Positions 11,879-26,017 of a DNA stretch of 64,000 nt are shown one piece after another. Each line of letters opens with the position of its first letter. Position 1 is the stretch's first letter. Both the position numbers and the translations under genes were made by a program. The notes under the pieces are model-generated. The model made no database searches, was not told the origin of the DNA, and saw only the letters and a program-made list of their open reading frames with translations. The stretch is from contig CM057057.1 of assembly GCA_029945375.1 (NCBI GenBank), forward strand, positions 310,001 through 374,000, read 5' to 3'. Source of the stretch: Agaricus subrufescens (taxonomy: Eukaryota; Basidiomycota; Agaricomycetes; Agaricales; Agaricaceae).

Positions 11879-14059
11879 AACGAAGACTCGAAAAAGAGAG
11901 GAACCCCCACCGGTATGTTGTTGAGTGAACAGTCTTTTATTCATGGGACTGGTAATACCCGTGACTTCAGTTAGGTAGGATCAAACTCGGTCTATTCGAT
12001 ACACGTGGATATGTGTTTTCCTCGTAGAGTGTAGAGTCGGGCCGTCGTAAGGCAACCCAACGATGATACAGGCAGTTTTCCAATATTTTGGGATGATATA
12101 TCGAATGGAAAACGATGAACAGCGAACCAATTCGTATTCCTCTTGGTTTTTGAAGGCAACTTATGCCTCATTTTCTGCGGCTGTTCCGGGGCGGTCGGAA
12201 AACGTGCGTGCCGTGTTCGCATGAACCGGACCGTCTTGAATCCGCTGCCGGTCTCGTGTAAATGTAAAGAAGACCAGGATGCTCCATTGACTAACGGACG
12301 CCGAAGTCGAATATGTTACATGCGTGACTGAGTCGATATCGACTTGGAACAATCGCGGAAGATAGCGAAACTATTTCGGACTTCATCTCTTTACCACTCC
12401 TCCGCCGACGTCAACATTTATGAGGAGGATCTGCTTGACTTTGAATTGTTTCCTGAATTTATCATGATGCACGGCCAACATCACCATTCAATCAACATAT
12501 CATTTACGTACTGATCATCGTGACTTTAAAGCCGCACATTTTTTCTATGTTTGATCCAGTCTAAGCTGAATTTGCCTTCATCGAGCGCGGAAGACATCTG
12601 AGATTGGTCTATGTCAGTCAGGTGCATGATACTGACAAGAAATCATTTAGTAGTAAATCGGGGATGACAACCCGTGCCGTGACAGTATTAATCGAATCGA
12701 CATTGACCCTGTGTCGTTCTCCACTTAGGTTAAATGACAGTGTTATAAGCACGTATGTTCTCACCAGAGATCAGTCTAGATGTTGGTGCTGTGAAGACCT
12801 TGACACCGACACAAATCTACCCTTGTGATAATCAATACGTAGTCGCGAGAAACACAGAAGAACTTGATAAATTTTGCTGCGATTCCTTGATACACACTGT
12901 TGGCTTTCTATCAGTGAAACATAAGCAGAGGAGTAAGGCTTGGCCGAAGGAAAAGCATGCCTAAATGGAATATAGTAAAGCAATGATGATCATGATCAAT
13001 AGAAGAAAATGTTAAATTCGAATCAAGCTACTTACGCTCGTATCTCACCCCTATTTCTCCACCCCCGTGTACGCGCAAATTTACATCAGAAATGATATCC
13101 CCTCTAAAAACGAGCACATAGTCCTATCAATGCGAAATTACAGATCTATCAATACTTACCTTCGTGTCGAGCCCTTGATGAACTTTCGCCCTCGGAATTT
13201 GAGAACCTAACGACCAATACTTGGGCGGAGCCGCTATAGAGTCCGGTTCTTCGACACACAGGCTAAAAGTGCAGAAACAGTTCGGACGCATTGTCCCCGT
13301 TTTGGTTGCGAATTCCCAAACTAGCTTCTAGTCATAGCCGGGTGCGCCTCGTGGCACGACAGAAGTCGCTGGCGTTCTTTTTATGAGTTACGAGGGACGC
13401 AACTTTGACAATGTCTACTTTCTATAATTAGATAGGTTTGAACTTTGACGCGGCCAGCGAGGAAAGAGGACACCAACGTGGCCGTTAGGACAGTGAGAGA
13501 ACCCAAATAACCAAAAGCTCGTCGCATCAGACAGAGCAAAGAATGGCTTGAGTGGAACAATGGAAGAGTGCTCGGATATTCTGGAAGACCTGACATTAAA
13601 GGATTCAGAGATTCATGTCGATGTCGGAAACCCAGGATCAGGGTCGTGGTCCTCCCGGGCCTGGACCATTGTCATGAACCAACATGACAAAGTCGTTTCT
13701 TGGAACAAAGTGTGCCAATGTCTGTCACTGAAAGTGCGGCGGGTTATACAGACGGAAGCAGGTTCGCGAATGAACGGTTGTGTTCGGGTAGGCCTGGTCC
13801 ATGACAGGGTCAGAGGTTCTGTCTTCGAATCACGTGATGTATATCCCGCTCATGACGGGCGGACGATGACATATCCCGGACCTCCGGTGTTAGTAGCTAT
13901 TTCTGATATATATCACCTCTTCTACTTACAACTCGTCCTCAATATCCATAAACTCATGTCACCTAGTGACGCGTCTCATTAACCGTCTACTCTCATACTC
14001 CCAATCACTCTGGCTTTCGCACAACTTGTTGTACCCTAGAAAATCTTCCCACAAGACCT
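11879..14059. other. Intergenic region between divergent genes
   Basis: About 2.2 kb between the exo-polygalacturonase (minus) and the Zn2Cys6 gene (plus). Apart from a weak three-exon candidate at 12911-13291, nothing convincing is seen. Longer open frames, for example 13548-13982 on the plus strand, show no domain and probably reflect upstream sequence of the regulator. Confidence 0.35.
12911..13291 (-). CDS. Possible small hypothetical gene
   Basis: A three-exon model on the minus strand (13160-13291, 13036-13123, 12911-12960) joins in frame to 89 residues with good GT-AG sites. Exon 1 starts MRPNCFCTF and includes PPKYWSLGSQIPRAK; exon 2 reads DYVLVFRGDIISDVNLRV. Codon continuity across both introns is the only support, and no family was recognised. 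A signal-peptide-like stretch (MRRAFGYLGSLTVLTATL) lies upstream around 13470-13530 on the same strand and could be a further 5' exon, but no clean splice connects them. Confidence 0.25.
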
Positions 14060-17000
14060 ATGCCCGCTGTAGCAAAGGACAAAACTAAGCAGCAGAAACC
14101 TAGAAAAAAGCCAGGCAGAGTGTGCGTCTTTGACCGCTGATGCATAGCCAGTATTGAAGCCCGCTCCCAGCCCTACTTCCTGCGCCGAATGCAGGAGACT
14201 CAAGCTTCGTTGCGACCGCAATGTGAATTTTTTCCTTCTTTTTCTTGGATTTTAACAGGCGCAACCCTGTATCCCTGTGAAAGTATGTCTGGCTTAACTC
14301 CGTTACTCTAATCTAGGTTCCATGCGAGAAATGTGTCTCGAGAGGCTGTGGTTCCATATGCCCTGATGGTTAGACTTCCCTTATTTATTCTATGACCTTG
14401 ATTAATGTCAACGATCAACAGGAGCTCTGACACCTGGCAAAAACAACAAAATGATACTTGCAAATACGGATGAGCTTCACGACCGCATTGATCACCTAAC
14501 CTCTTATATACGCGAACTTGAGGGCGCTCTTCGAACCTTGCAGGCCACAGTCTCGAGCGACCCTCATCCTTTGTTACAAAAGGATTTATTTCACGATATA
14601 CCGCCCTTGACGGTCACATCAAGGAGCGGCACCTCTTCTTCAAGAGATCCTTTACCATCTTCAGAGCAGAGCCCCATCACCTACGACCCCAAGACCTCGA
14701 CAATTTCTCCGATGGACCCTGATCCTGCCGCTCTTACAGATTTCTGCGGTACGATATGTCGACCCTCAGTTGAATATACACGTCTCAACAATAGCGCTCG
14801 CGGAATGCAGGAACCTTATCCCTTTCTGAACATGGACAGTCATCTTTCTTTGGTTCAACAGCTCGCTTAGAGGTGCGCCCAGTGGATCTCTCCATAGAAC
14901 TCCGCGCGCTCACTATTTCTGACTTGGCAGTTCCTTGCACACGTAGGTGGCAACCGTATATATGTCCGAGCCTTCTCATAATTCAAATCTCTCAGCGGAC
15001 ACCGAAACCAGAACTCAAGCCCCCTCGGCTCTCTCACGAGCTATTTGAGTTCGCCTGCAACGAATCCAAACATGGAGAGGAGAGGTTAAGAAAAGAGATT
15101 TGCAGGCTTCTGCCTCCTCGATCAGAAGCCAGTCGCCTCTGTGAACTATACCTTCACTATGGCAAAGTAATGTCAGTATGAAGAATCTACTCTCGTCATA
15201 CAGAATTGACACCTCTCCAGGTATTCCTGTTTGACCAGATCAGAACTTTTCGATGAAATCTGGGTGGCTGCTGACCATGCACAGTAAGCTAGCACCATCG
15301 TCATCATTTGCTCATCTGGTCTTGACAGTCATTAGATCATCATCCCCTGATTTACGCCAACCTGAAACTCTTGCATTGCTATTCATGGTTTTCGCTATTT
15401 CGGGCCATTTCGACCCCAAAAAGGGCCCCAATAACGACTCCAACGAATACTATTATTTAGCAAAGGCTTGTCTTCGACTTGCCGCTCGTCGAGAGAATAC
15501 GTTAGCTTATCTACAAACATTGGTACGTAAGATTTTGACTCGAATTATGGAGTCCATCGCATTGATAGCTCCAAATCAGATACACATGTCACAATATCTT
15601 CATTTTTCCGGCGCCGAATCGGCGTCACGGGAAGCCCGGTGGGAGTGCCTCAGCCAAGCTGTTCGAATAAGTTACAAGGTGAGATGATATACATATTCTC
15701 CCCCCAATCAGCGACTTATGAATTCTTAGATGGGGTTACGTGTGTACCATGCGATATACATATCCCCTGTCTCAGAAAGCTGACTGAAGTATTAGATCTT
15801 CATGGGATTCGTTGGAACTTGCCCAATGATAGAGCAGAGAAGAGATCGCGAGTTTTCTGTGAGGTATTTTTGTTGGATACTTGGACGGTTAGTTATCCAC
15901 GCCCGGATATCTTCGTTACCCGAGACTTACCTTCCTAAACAAGAGCTTTTACTCCGGTAGACCGCCCATGGTTTCGCTTGCGTTCATGGACCGAACAACT
16001 CCAAGGGATTATGATGAAGGGATTGATGCCGAAGGGAATAAGAAACCGGGCTGTAAGAGATCTGTTATCAATTTCTGAATGTCGTTGAACTTATGGCCTA
16101 CTTCAGTCCATACGTGGACGTACAAGTACGCTGTGCTGTTGCATAGCGTCATGGCAGTTGCATTTGGTCCAAGACCACCCACGTATTCCTCAATTCTGGA
16201 CCTCGATCTCAAAATACGGAACTTCCCTGTCCCAGCTCAATGGCGACCGATCTCAGAGCCAGAAAGTCCCCCTTCACCTCCTGAGATACATATGACACGT
16301 TTTCTCGTCTCTTTCGCCAAAGAATCTAGTACGTTTCCCTAACTTCTTATTATCATTTGTTTCTCATTATTTGTGTTTGACCCTCGTCCATCATCAGCTC
16401 TTCTTAACTTGCACCGAAGTTACTTCATGTCAGCATTGGAAGAATGTCCAGATGATCTCGCACAACATACGTTCATACCCTCTGTCTTGGCGATTTACCG
16501 TTCTGCTTGGCGCCTCATGCGGAATCTACGTTGCATTTGGAAGGCAGCTCCAGAACTAATCTCGCAGATGGATGTTGCGTGGTCACAAGCTCTTTCGTCC
16601 GCTGTAGGTTCCGCATCTTTTGCATGATGTCGTATATTTATTTAACTTTATGTCTCATTACAGGTCGTTATGTGCCTATTTGTGACGCGCACACCTAGTT
16701 CGCCCCTCACAGATCCAGCTCTTAACGAGCTAGACTTACTTATTGAACTATTCCAAGAGGCTGTTTCAACCACTCAGGCCGCAAGAGACTTACTGGTAAG
16801 CCTCGAAGGCTCTTCCCATGACTTCCAAAAGACCGACGAATCTCTCTAACCTCAGGACGATCTCCGAAGCCTAAGGATGTATGCACGTCAGTCTATAGGC
16901 CGTTCATATGAAGCAGACGGTTATCCGATCACGTCCTCTGATTTGGATCGCTTAAGCGGGAAGACCTATCTTCTTATGCCTCAGCCTCCGCCAACCTCAT

Positions 17001-17773
17001 CTCTTACATCACAACAACACAACTATCACCCACTTTCTCCTGAAACTGGATCACCTTACACGAGCTCTTCCGTTAAAAGAGATCCATCTCCAACACGAAG
17101 CAATGCTACAGTGTTGTCCGATATCTCTGTCAACGCACCCTTCAGTGGTATATCATCAAGTGCGCCTCAATCTTTTTCAAGTCCAACATACACCTACCAA
17201 GCACCTCCCTCGCATTCCCATATACCCTCCCCGTATACCCAAACATCTCAACAACACTCCTCATCAACTCACTACCTCCACTCCCCATCCCACTCACAGT
17301 TACACCCCCCATCCCACTCCCATCGCATAAACGCCCCTCAGCCTCAACCACACCCAACCATCCTCCAAGATATCCATGATTTCACAATGCGGGGTATACC
17401 AGCCTCTTCCTCCATCAACAACTATTTCGATTTTCCTCCCGAAGACTCCGAGTCGCTCGATAACTCCATTATCACAACTCCGGGTCCGGGCTCGAATCCA
17501 AATCGTGGACACTCCCTTCCCTCAAACCCTGCATCGTCGACCACAACCTCCTCTTCTCGTCCACAACAACCCTCGCAGCAACAACGCAGACAAAGCATGC
17601 CCAACTACCACACATCATATAACGATTTTGGTCTATATCCCACCTCCTTTGAAACTTCGTTCCACATCGATTATGCTCCTCATCAACCTAGGTCTCCATT
17701 TTCTGCCGTCAGTTTTAGTACTAGTAACACCGATTCGTCCTTCCAAGAGTTGGCTCAACAGTTAGGTTTTTGA
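14060..17773 (+). CDS. Zn2Cys6 transcription factor with fungal_trans-type middle region
   Basis: Exons: 14060-14121, 14171-14222, 14317-14368, 14422-14748, 14811-15171, 15221-15283, 15336-15522, 15580-15678, 15730-15739, 15796-15887, 15944-16052, 16107-16328, 16398-16603, 16664-16795, 16856-17773, giving 963 residues. N-terminal basic tract, then the zinc cluster CAECRRLKLRCDRNVPCEKC with its sixth Cys in GSICPDG, then a coiled linker (LHDRIDHLTSYIRELEGAL). The middle region has the signatures GTLSLSEHGQSSFFGSTAR, LALLFMVFAISGHFD, HFSGAES, SGRPPMVSLAF, HSVMAVAFGPRPPTYSSI and LHRSYFMSALEE. The last exon is low-complexity (Ser, Pro, Gln, His) and probably an activation region. Exon 9 is a 10-nt micro-exon. 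Exon 5 may hide a further in-frame 69-nt intron at 14943-15011, so residue counts there are uncertain. A DNA-binding regulator in the nucleus; target unknown. Confidence 0.88.
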
Positions 17774-18010
17774 GATGCTAAATATGTTCGTTACTTTGTC
17801 CTGTTGTCCTGTCGTTTTTGTCTCCTCCCCGCCATATTTAACGTTATACCCATTCTGCTAGCAATCCAATTTTGGTGTATACGAGTATACAATGTACCCT
17901 TGTAGCGCTTTATTTATATCCTCCTAAGGAACAGTGAACCGTCTTAACATAAGTAAGAGTGTACATATATCTCTTTCTCAGATGGAGATCAAGTTCCCCC
18001 CAAACCCTTT

Positions 18011-20269
<2,259 letters not shown>

Positions 20270-20785
20270 GGGTCTGGAAGAGATCAGATAAGAATTAGGG
20301 GGCAATCGTAGACGGACTGCGGTCGTCGAGCATCTTGCAAGCATTAGTACCCTGCTTATTTTGGTTTTCTGTCACAAGACGCGGTCCACATTGTCGAACC
20401 AAGCACATCCAAACATCCCTCTTCCCACACCCTCTGTGTGTTTACATAGACTCACGCAGCTCAAGGTTCTTATGGCCTGCAGAGGGCCCTGTACATTCGA
20501 TTTCCAGCCTTTGAACGAAGCTGGACCTACTCTTTCAAAGGGAGACTCAGTCCTGGCTACGAGTGGTTAAGATCCGGTCGACATCATAATGACGTCGAAA
20601 ATGTGTGATTGCAAGCGGCAACTGGTTATAATTATATGCGGCTGTCATGTTCTATACGAACATTCTCCATCCGCAAAGGTCCCCCCCCATAACCACTTTG
20701 ACCACTGCATCTGATTCCGATCTTAAGGGGGACAATGCATCGTCCCCCCATATCTGAGATAAACCTTTTCAAGGAAAAAATGCTT
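20270..20785. other. Intergenic region between tandem aminopeptidase genes
   Basis: Promoter side of copy A and 3' side of copy B. Apart from the possible leader extension of copy A up to 20344, nothing is seen. Confidence 0.4.
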
Positions 20786-23029
20786 CTAATTATCGACTAA
20801 CCCACAGACATATGCAATCAAGCCGCTAAAATACACAATCAGTCCTCCGATACGACATTCATAACGATTTGACTCACCGGACAGGACGCCCCGTGAAAGC
20901 CTTCTCTTGATATGGCCCCGGCCTGGACGCCACAGCGACAAACCCTATATCAATATGCGCCCATTTCATATCATCCTTTGATTCATAACTGTCCACGAAA
21001 TCCTTGAGAAATAGCGCAGCAGTAATACTGCCTGCAGGAACACCTCCCTTCTAGAGATGATTTTGAGAAAAACAAAACCGGTTCTTGCCCCAAAACCAAT
21101 CTACATACATTTTTGAGATCGGCGTTGGTATTCGTGATCTGAAGTAAATCCTCTTCGACGAGCGGCATACGCCAAAAACGATCGTATTCCTGTTCACCTG
21201 CTGCCTGCAATTCCTCCCAAAGTTCAGTCGAAGTCTATATACGTGATCAATACTTCGTATTTCACAATCAAAAGAGCGCACTCACAGAGAAGACACCTGC
21301 AAAGTGCTCGCCCAAGGCGATTATCATAGCACTACAACTATTGAATCATTTGGGCCACCCCTCCTAACAAACTCGCTCACCTTGTCAACGTTGCAACGTC
21401 AATCAGAGTATGTGGTTTATATTCCGTTGCGACGTAGTAGATAGCGTCTAAAAACATTTAGGCAGTGTCTCTTAATGATAGTAATTAGCGAGCGCACCGG
21501 CAAGAATCAGGCGGCCTTCCGAATCAGTATTTTCTATCTCAACGGATTTCCCATTCATAGCGTAGACACTAGAAAAGCATTATTTATCAATACGAGTTTA
21601 CCTCAGAAATCACTCACATGTCCCCAGGTTTAGTCGCACTGGGTCCAGGCAAATTCTCTGTGAGAGGTGTAACAACAATAAGGTTGACACTAGTAAAGGA
21701 GCACAGTCGAAGATCATCAAAGGAAAGAAACTATTGCTGCTTACGGAACCTTAAGTTTGGCAACTGCCCAAGCAGTAGAGGCTACCACCGCAGCACCACC
21801 TATAACCCATGCTATGTCAGTACACGGCATTTGGTGAGGTTCAACCACGACGTACCCATATCAACTCTCATTAGTTTCATGTTCTAAGCCATAGGTCAAC
21901 CCAAGTAGTAGGAACCAAGGAATAACTAACAGCAGCGGCCTTCAAACTGATACCTCCAGAGTCAAAGGTAATACCCTTGCCGACGAGAGCAAGTGGCGGA
22001 TCCGATTTATCAGCTGCACCTTTGTAGTGACTAGAACAGATGAATAATTGGAAGCGCAAAACTCGAGGAGTACACTCACATCTCGACAATCTTGGCGGGC
22101 TCCGAGGTTCCATGGGTGACCGATAAGAAAGTATTCTACCATCAAATCTCAGCTTATGCGCATCAACGTACAAAAAACCAGCATGCCATTTTCCTCTTTT
22201 CCGCCCAAGCTATATACATGCAACGTATCAATCACGTTCATAGGAACATGCAAAATACTCACCTTCATCTCGAACGAAAATCTCCACGTTCGGGACCCCC
22301 TCAAACTGTCTCTTAACGCGCTCCGCAAAAGTCTGCGCTCCACTTATTACAGGTCGCCTGCTATGATTTTAACCCCTGGACTCACAGTGGGTGTAAGCAT
22401 GTTAGCCGGCAGTTCCATAAGCTAAAGTCGACTATCAGCACCACTAACTGCAAAAGACATAAAAGGGTCAAAACATACAGTCCGAACCCAATTCTGCGCC
22501 TCGGCATACACAACACCAACATCCCACTCTGTCGAGTGGTCAAAGGGTTTGATAGACAACTTCTCAGGTACAGGCTCCGTATTGGTAGGGTTAAAACGAT
22601 CCGGAGGTGTCGTCTTCAACGAGAATTTGTACAATGCAAGATGTGCAGCGACAGCTGTTCGCAAATGTCATGATAAACAGTCGGAATTCGTAAATGGTTA
22701 CGCGTACCTGCTGCATGAGGGTCGGCAGAGGCATCCACAGAAACCTCTTCAAGACCATCGTATGCCTTCAATTCTTTGATACCAGCACCGATGGCTTCGC
22801 GAACGCGCTCCCTACGTTCGTTACCCCTCTTGTCTTGAAACTTGTCGCCAAGAGAAGAGATGGTAGTAGTTGTACCACTAGGCTGGTTGAAAAAGGTCCT
22901 CGTAGTTCCGGCCTCTGGAGGCTTCTCTCCAGAGGGGGTAGAGCTCCAAAGAACCTGCGGTACGACGCCCTGAACGGCTCGATGTTCAGTACCGGGGTCA
23001 AAGGGAAGGAGGTAAGCGGACGAGGACAT
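20786..23029 (-). CDS. M17 leucyl aminopeptidase, copy B (diverging duplicate)
   Basis: Sixteen exons on the minus strand: 22708-23029, 22479-22654, 22386-22421, 22263-22332, 22187-22209 (or 22172-22209), 22080-22135, 21931-22030, 21856-21883, 21745-21799, 21618-21689, 21498-21568, 21381-21447, 21286-21331, 21109-21234, 20878-21050, 20786-20825; 486 residues (491 with the longer exon 5). Every exon has the same length as in copy A except exon 15, which is 12 nt shorter. The metal and catalytic residues remain ([32 protein letters not shown]), but conserved surroundings have drifted: NTDAEGR to NTDSEGR, TLTGA to [12 protein letters not shown] to HIDIGFV, SLKPG to SLKAA. The exon 5 donor reads GC instead of GT. 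The frame stays open, so a working but changed enzyme is possible. A stop lies in frame just before the ATG, so there is no N-terminal extension. Confidence 0.9.
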
Positions 23030-25462
23030 AGTTCAGCCTGGAAGAGCAATCAGGTAACAACTATAAGATGTTAGTAGCGATGAGCTGCTGCGGTTGTGCA
23101 TCCTGCAAGCGGCTGACGTTATGATGGTCACCAAGTTCGTGTCAGCCATGTCCAGTCCCATGATCTTGGACCACCCTTGCTGCCGTAAGTGCTCTCGGGG
23201 ACAGGGGCTATTTCACTACACTACCGACATAGCGGTCAAAATAGCGTGAAGTGTGTTTACAACTACATGAAAACTATCTATTTTGCTCGCTCAAAACCGG
23301 TGAACAAGGGAGTATGCTCGTAAGAAGCGAACAGGAGTAGAATTGCGGTAAGGAGATGCCCCTACGATCTGATCCCGTGCCACATCGCCTTATTGGCAGC
23401 CACTGTCTAAGCTTCGTGGACAGGACAATCTTGTATACGCCACTGAACCTCGTTGGCGCACCAAGTTCCCCTCAATCCAGTGCCTCTGATACTCTAAAGG
23501 AGAAACCTCCACCCACCCCGCATCTACAACCTTACTTGCCAGTCACACACTGTGCACAGGCAAGGGTCGCATGTTCCCCGGAAATCATAATCAACAATCA
23601 TGATCATCTATCCCAAGGCCATGCCACACCGCTAGTCAATGATCACTATCCAAATATAACCTACACCCATACCCAAACTAGGCAAAAAGGTCAGCCACCA
23701 ACCACATATGACGACCCAATAAACCTGTGTTCAGCCTCAGGTCAATCAAAACCCCCGACACGCCTTCAACATCAATATATCAGTGGCTACAAATTCGATC
23801 ATACTATACTTAGAAACGGAACACTCAGTGGAACAACCTCCGGTGCTTCTAAATTCGATATTACGAGCACTGGAATAGCACTGTAAATGACGAATCCAAA
23901 CACAGCCCATCCCCACCCCAGGGGGAAAAGTAAATCCCGAGTTAGCCGCTCATGATTTGCGGGGGGAGAGGCACAGGGGATCATTTTAAACGGCGGAATA
24001 GCATATGCCCAGTGATGCACATGACGAGCTCATCAATCATCAACCAAATTTAGACATCATGGCCAAGTTCCTTCTCATTAATCTTTAAATGATACTTCTC
24101 TATAGCAAAATAAATGACTGTGAAAATATGAGGAAAAACAAACAGCTTGACAGACGGTGATCAATCGCGATCTCACGAATGAAATACTTTGTTCTCTCGC
24201 TCGATATCAAGCCATTCAAAACAGAGCCCATAAAACTCCGCAATCAGCCCCTCCTCAAAACCCGAAACACCATCTATTTGCTTGTCTTCATTAGCATACG
24301 GAGAACAAAATAACCGCTGTGTTCGTACCACGCACACAAGATGTTTATTATCTATTCGATCGTCACTGCGCATCTCAAATGGCCATAGTCTGACAGCCAA
24401 AAGAAGGCAGAAACCACGCAACAAAACATCAATCCAAACGTGGTTGAACCTTCTATTCGATTCCAGAATTTACCTGACAGATATGCTGATCGAATAAATT
24501 AATCTCCCAGTCAAAAGCTGTCATAAATGCATCGAGTCAAATGATAAAGTTAAATGCAGTGTATCAGACTCCTTCTGACCAAAAAACCCAAAATGGTTGA
24601 TAGAAAAAGAAATATATATTGGAAAAAGAGAAAAGAAAAGAATCCCCAGAGAAAAATGATTATATACAAAAGTGACGATTCGAGGAAAGGGAAGATATGA
24701 GAGTCCTATGTACAAATCCACCAAAAATTAACTTTGTTTGATAGTACATAGACGAGGGGGGAAATGAGTCCATGAGTTTGTCTCAACTCCAGATGCAAAA
24801 GAGAAAAACAAGAAAAAGACAACAATAGAAGAATGGGGAAAGAATAAAAGAAAAGAAAAAACAGAAAAGTTGACTAATACTCCTGCGTGTGAAGACAGCG
24901 CCTTGCCCAAAGAGAACTTGCTTCTTTTAGCGAATTGTCGTCAAGTCCTTTTCGCCAAACACCCAACAATTCTCGTTTAATTGTTATACAATGGGGTATT
25001 CGGCAGGAACAAGTGAAACATAGGAGGACGACGCCCATGATCACTGGCACGACGAAACAGCAAAGAAGAAAGCAAAGAGAAACAATGAAATGTGTTGGAA
25101 TGGGCAATTTGAGGGGGCTGCGACACAACAAACAACAGCAATACATTTAAGCCATTGTTCTCATACAGGAAAGCCAACGAGCATCTGCAATAGAGGAACA
25201 GCGAAGGAAGCCAAAATCAGTATCTCGCAGCTAAGCAAATTGGGAGAGCTGACTCACTGTGCTGTCCAGCAACCAAATGTGTGTGTAGACACACACAAGA
25301 AACACATTACGATTTGTAGTTGAATCAGTTGGTTTATGAGGACGAGGGCGACGATAATGACTAAATGAATTACGGCCAGCCTGAGTGCATATGTCCAAGA
25401 GATCGAAACGACGGTTGGAATGTGAGGCGAAAGAAATCAATAGTGCAGTGTGACGTGGCCTT
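23030..25462. other. Long region without a confident gene
   Basis: About 2.4 kb. An open frame at 23356-23886 (+, 176 codons, Pro/Thr/His-rich) shows no domain and probably reflects A/C-rich composition. On the minus strand, 24173-24424 ends in a protein-like stretch (GFEEGLIAEFYGLCFEWLD), and 24874-25146 contains a hydrophobic segment (FIVSLCFLLCCFVVPVIMGV). Neither could be joined into a gene. 24600-24880 is strongly A-rich. Part of the right end is probably the 3' UTR of the bZIP gene. Confidence 0.3.
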
Positions 25463-26017
25463 CTAGTCGTTGAAGTCCGGGCAGGGAATGCCATGGCTCG
25501 TGAGGAGGGACCGAAGGGTCAGAGCACGAGTCTTCCAAACCTCGCGTTCGGTGGTGAGCCTCTCAACTGCTTGCTCGAGAGCAATCTTTTGCTCGAGCTT
25601 CTTCATCCTACTTTTCCTAGCCGCAATGGTGTTTTTCCGCCTCCTCTTCTCAATCTCCTCTTGATCATTCGAAGGAATACCGGGACGTTCTTCTTCTAAT
25701 TCATCTTCTTCTCCTTCGGAATATACAGAGTGAGGGTTTCTCCTGGTAGAAAAGGATGAAGGAATGTCTTTGCGGGAAGTCGATGAGGGAATACGATAGT
25801 TGCGTGGTTGGGTTGGTGCGTCGATGCCGAGCAAGTTGTCCGGAGAGCGGCGTTTTCCGCAAGACATGGTGGGAGCGGGACCGGGGCAGGTAGTAAGACG
25901 TGGTGCAGAGTAGATTCCTCCTGCTGCGTCTATGGAGGAAGAGATGAAGTTTGGACGGTAGAGTGCGGGGGAGCTGAGGGATTCGAGGGTGTATTCATAA
26001 GGGAGTTCGTTTTGCAT
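25463..26017 (-). CDS. bZIP transcription factor (Gcn4/Cpc1-like)
   Basis: Single exon, 184 residues, stop at 25463-25465. The N-terminal half is Ser/Pro-rich with an acidic patch (SEGEEDELEEERPG). The basic region is near residues 120-145 (EKRRRKNTIAARKSRMKKLE) and has the N-x7-R contact pattern NTIAARKSR of the Gcn4 group. A leucine zipper follows in heptads (AVERLTTEREVWKTRAL). The C-terminal position and the basic-region type fit general amino-acid control regulators that bind TGACTCA-like sites, but the short length and lack of other motifs leave the exact orthologue open. A TGACTC core lies about 110 bases upstream of the ATG, and a short upstream reading frame is present in the possible leader. 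Confidence 0.85.
   Translation of the reverse strand: MQNELPYEYTLESLSSPALYRPNFISSSIDAAGGIYSAPRLTTCPGPAPTMSCGKRRSPDNLLGIDAPTQPRNYRIPSSTSRKDIPSSFSTRRNPHSVYSEGEEDELEEERPGIPSNDQEEIEKRRRKNTIAARKSRMKKLEQKIALEQAVERLTTEREVWKTRALTLRSLLTSHGIPCPDFND

Noticed and set aside
14222..14316. Possible small exon at about 14261-14284 between zinc-cluster exons
   Set aside because: Including it would place extra residues between the third and fourth zinc-binding cysteines and break the Zn2Cys6 spacing; direct joining gives CDRNVPCEKC.
23356..23886. 176-codon plus-strand frame
   Set aside because: Pro/Thr/His-rich, no domain, no splice or homologue support; best explained by base composition.
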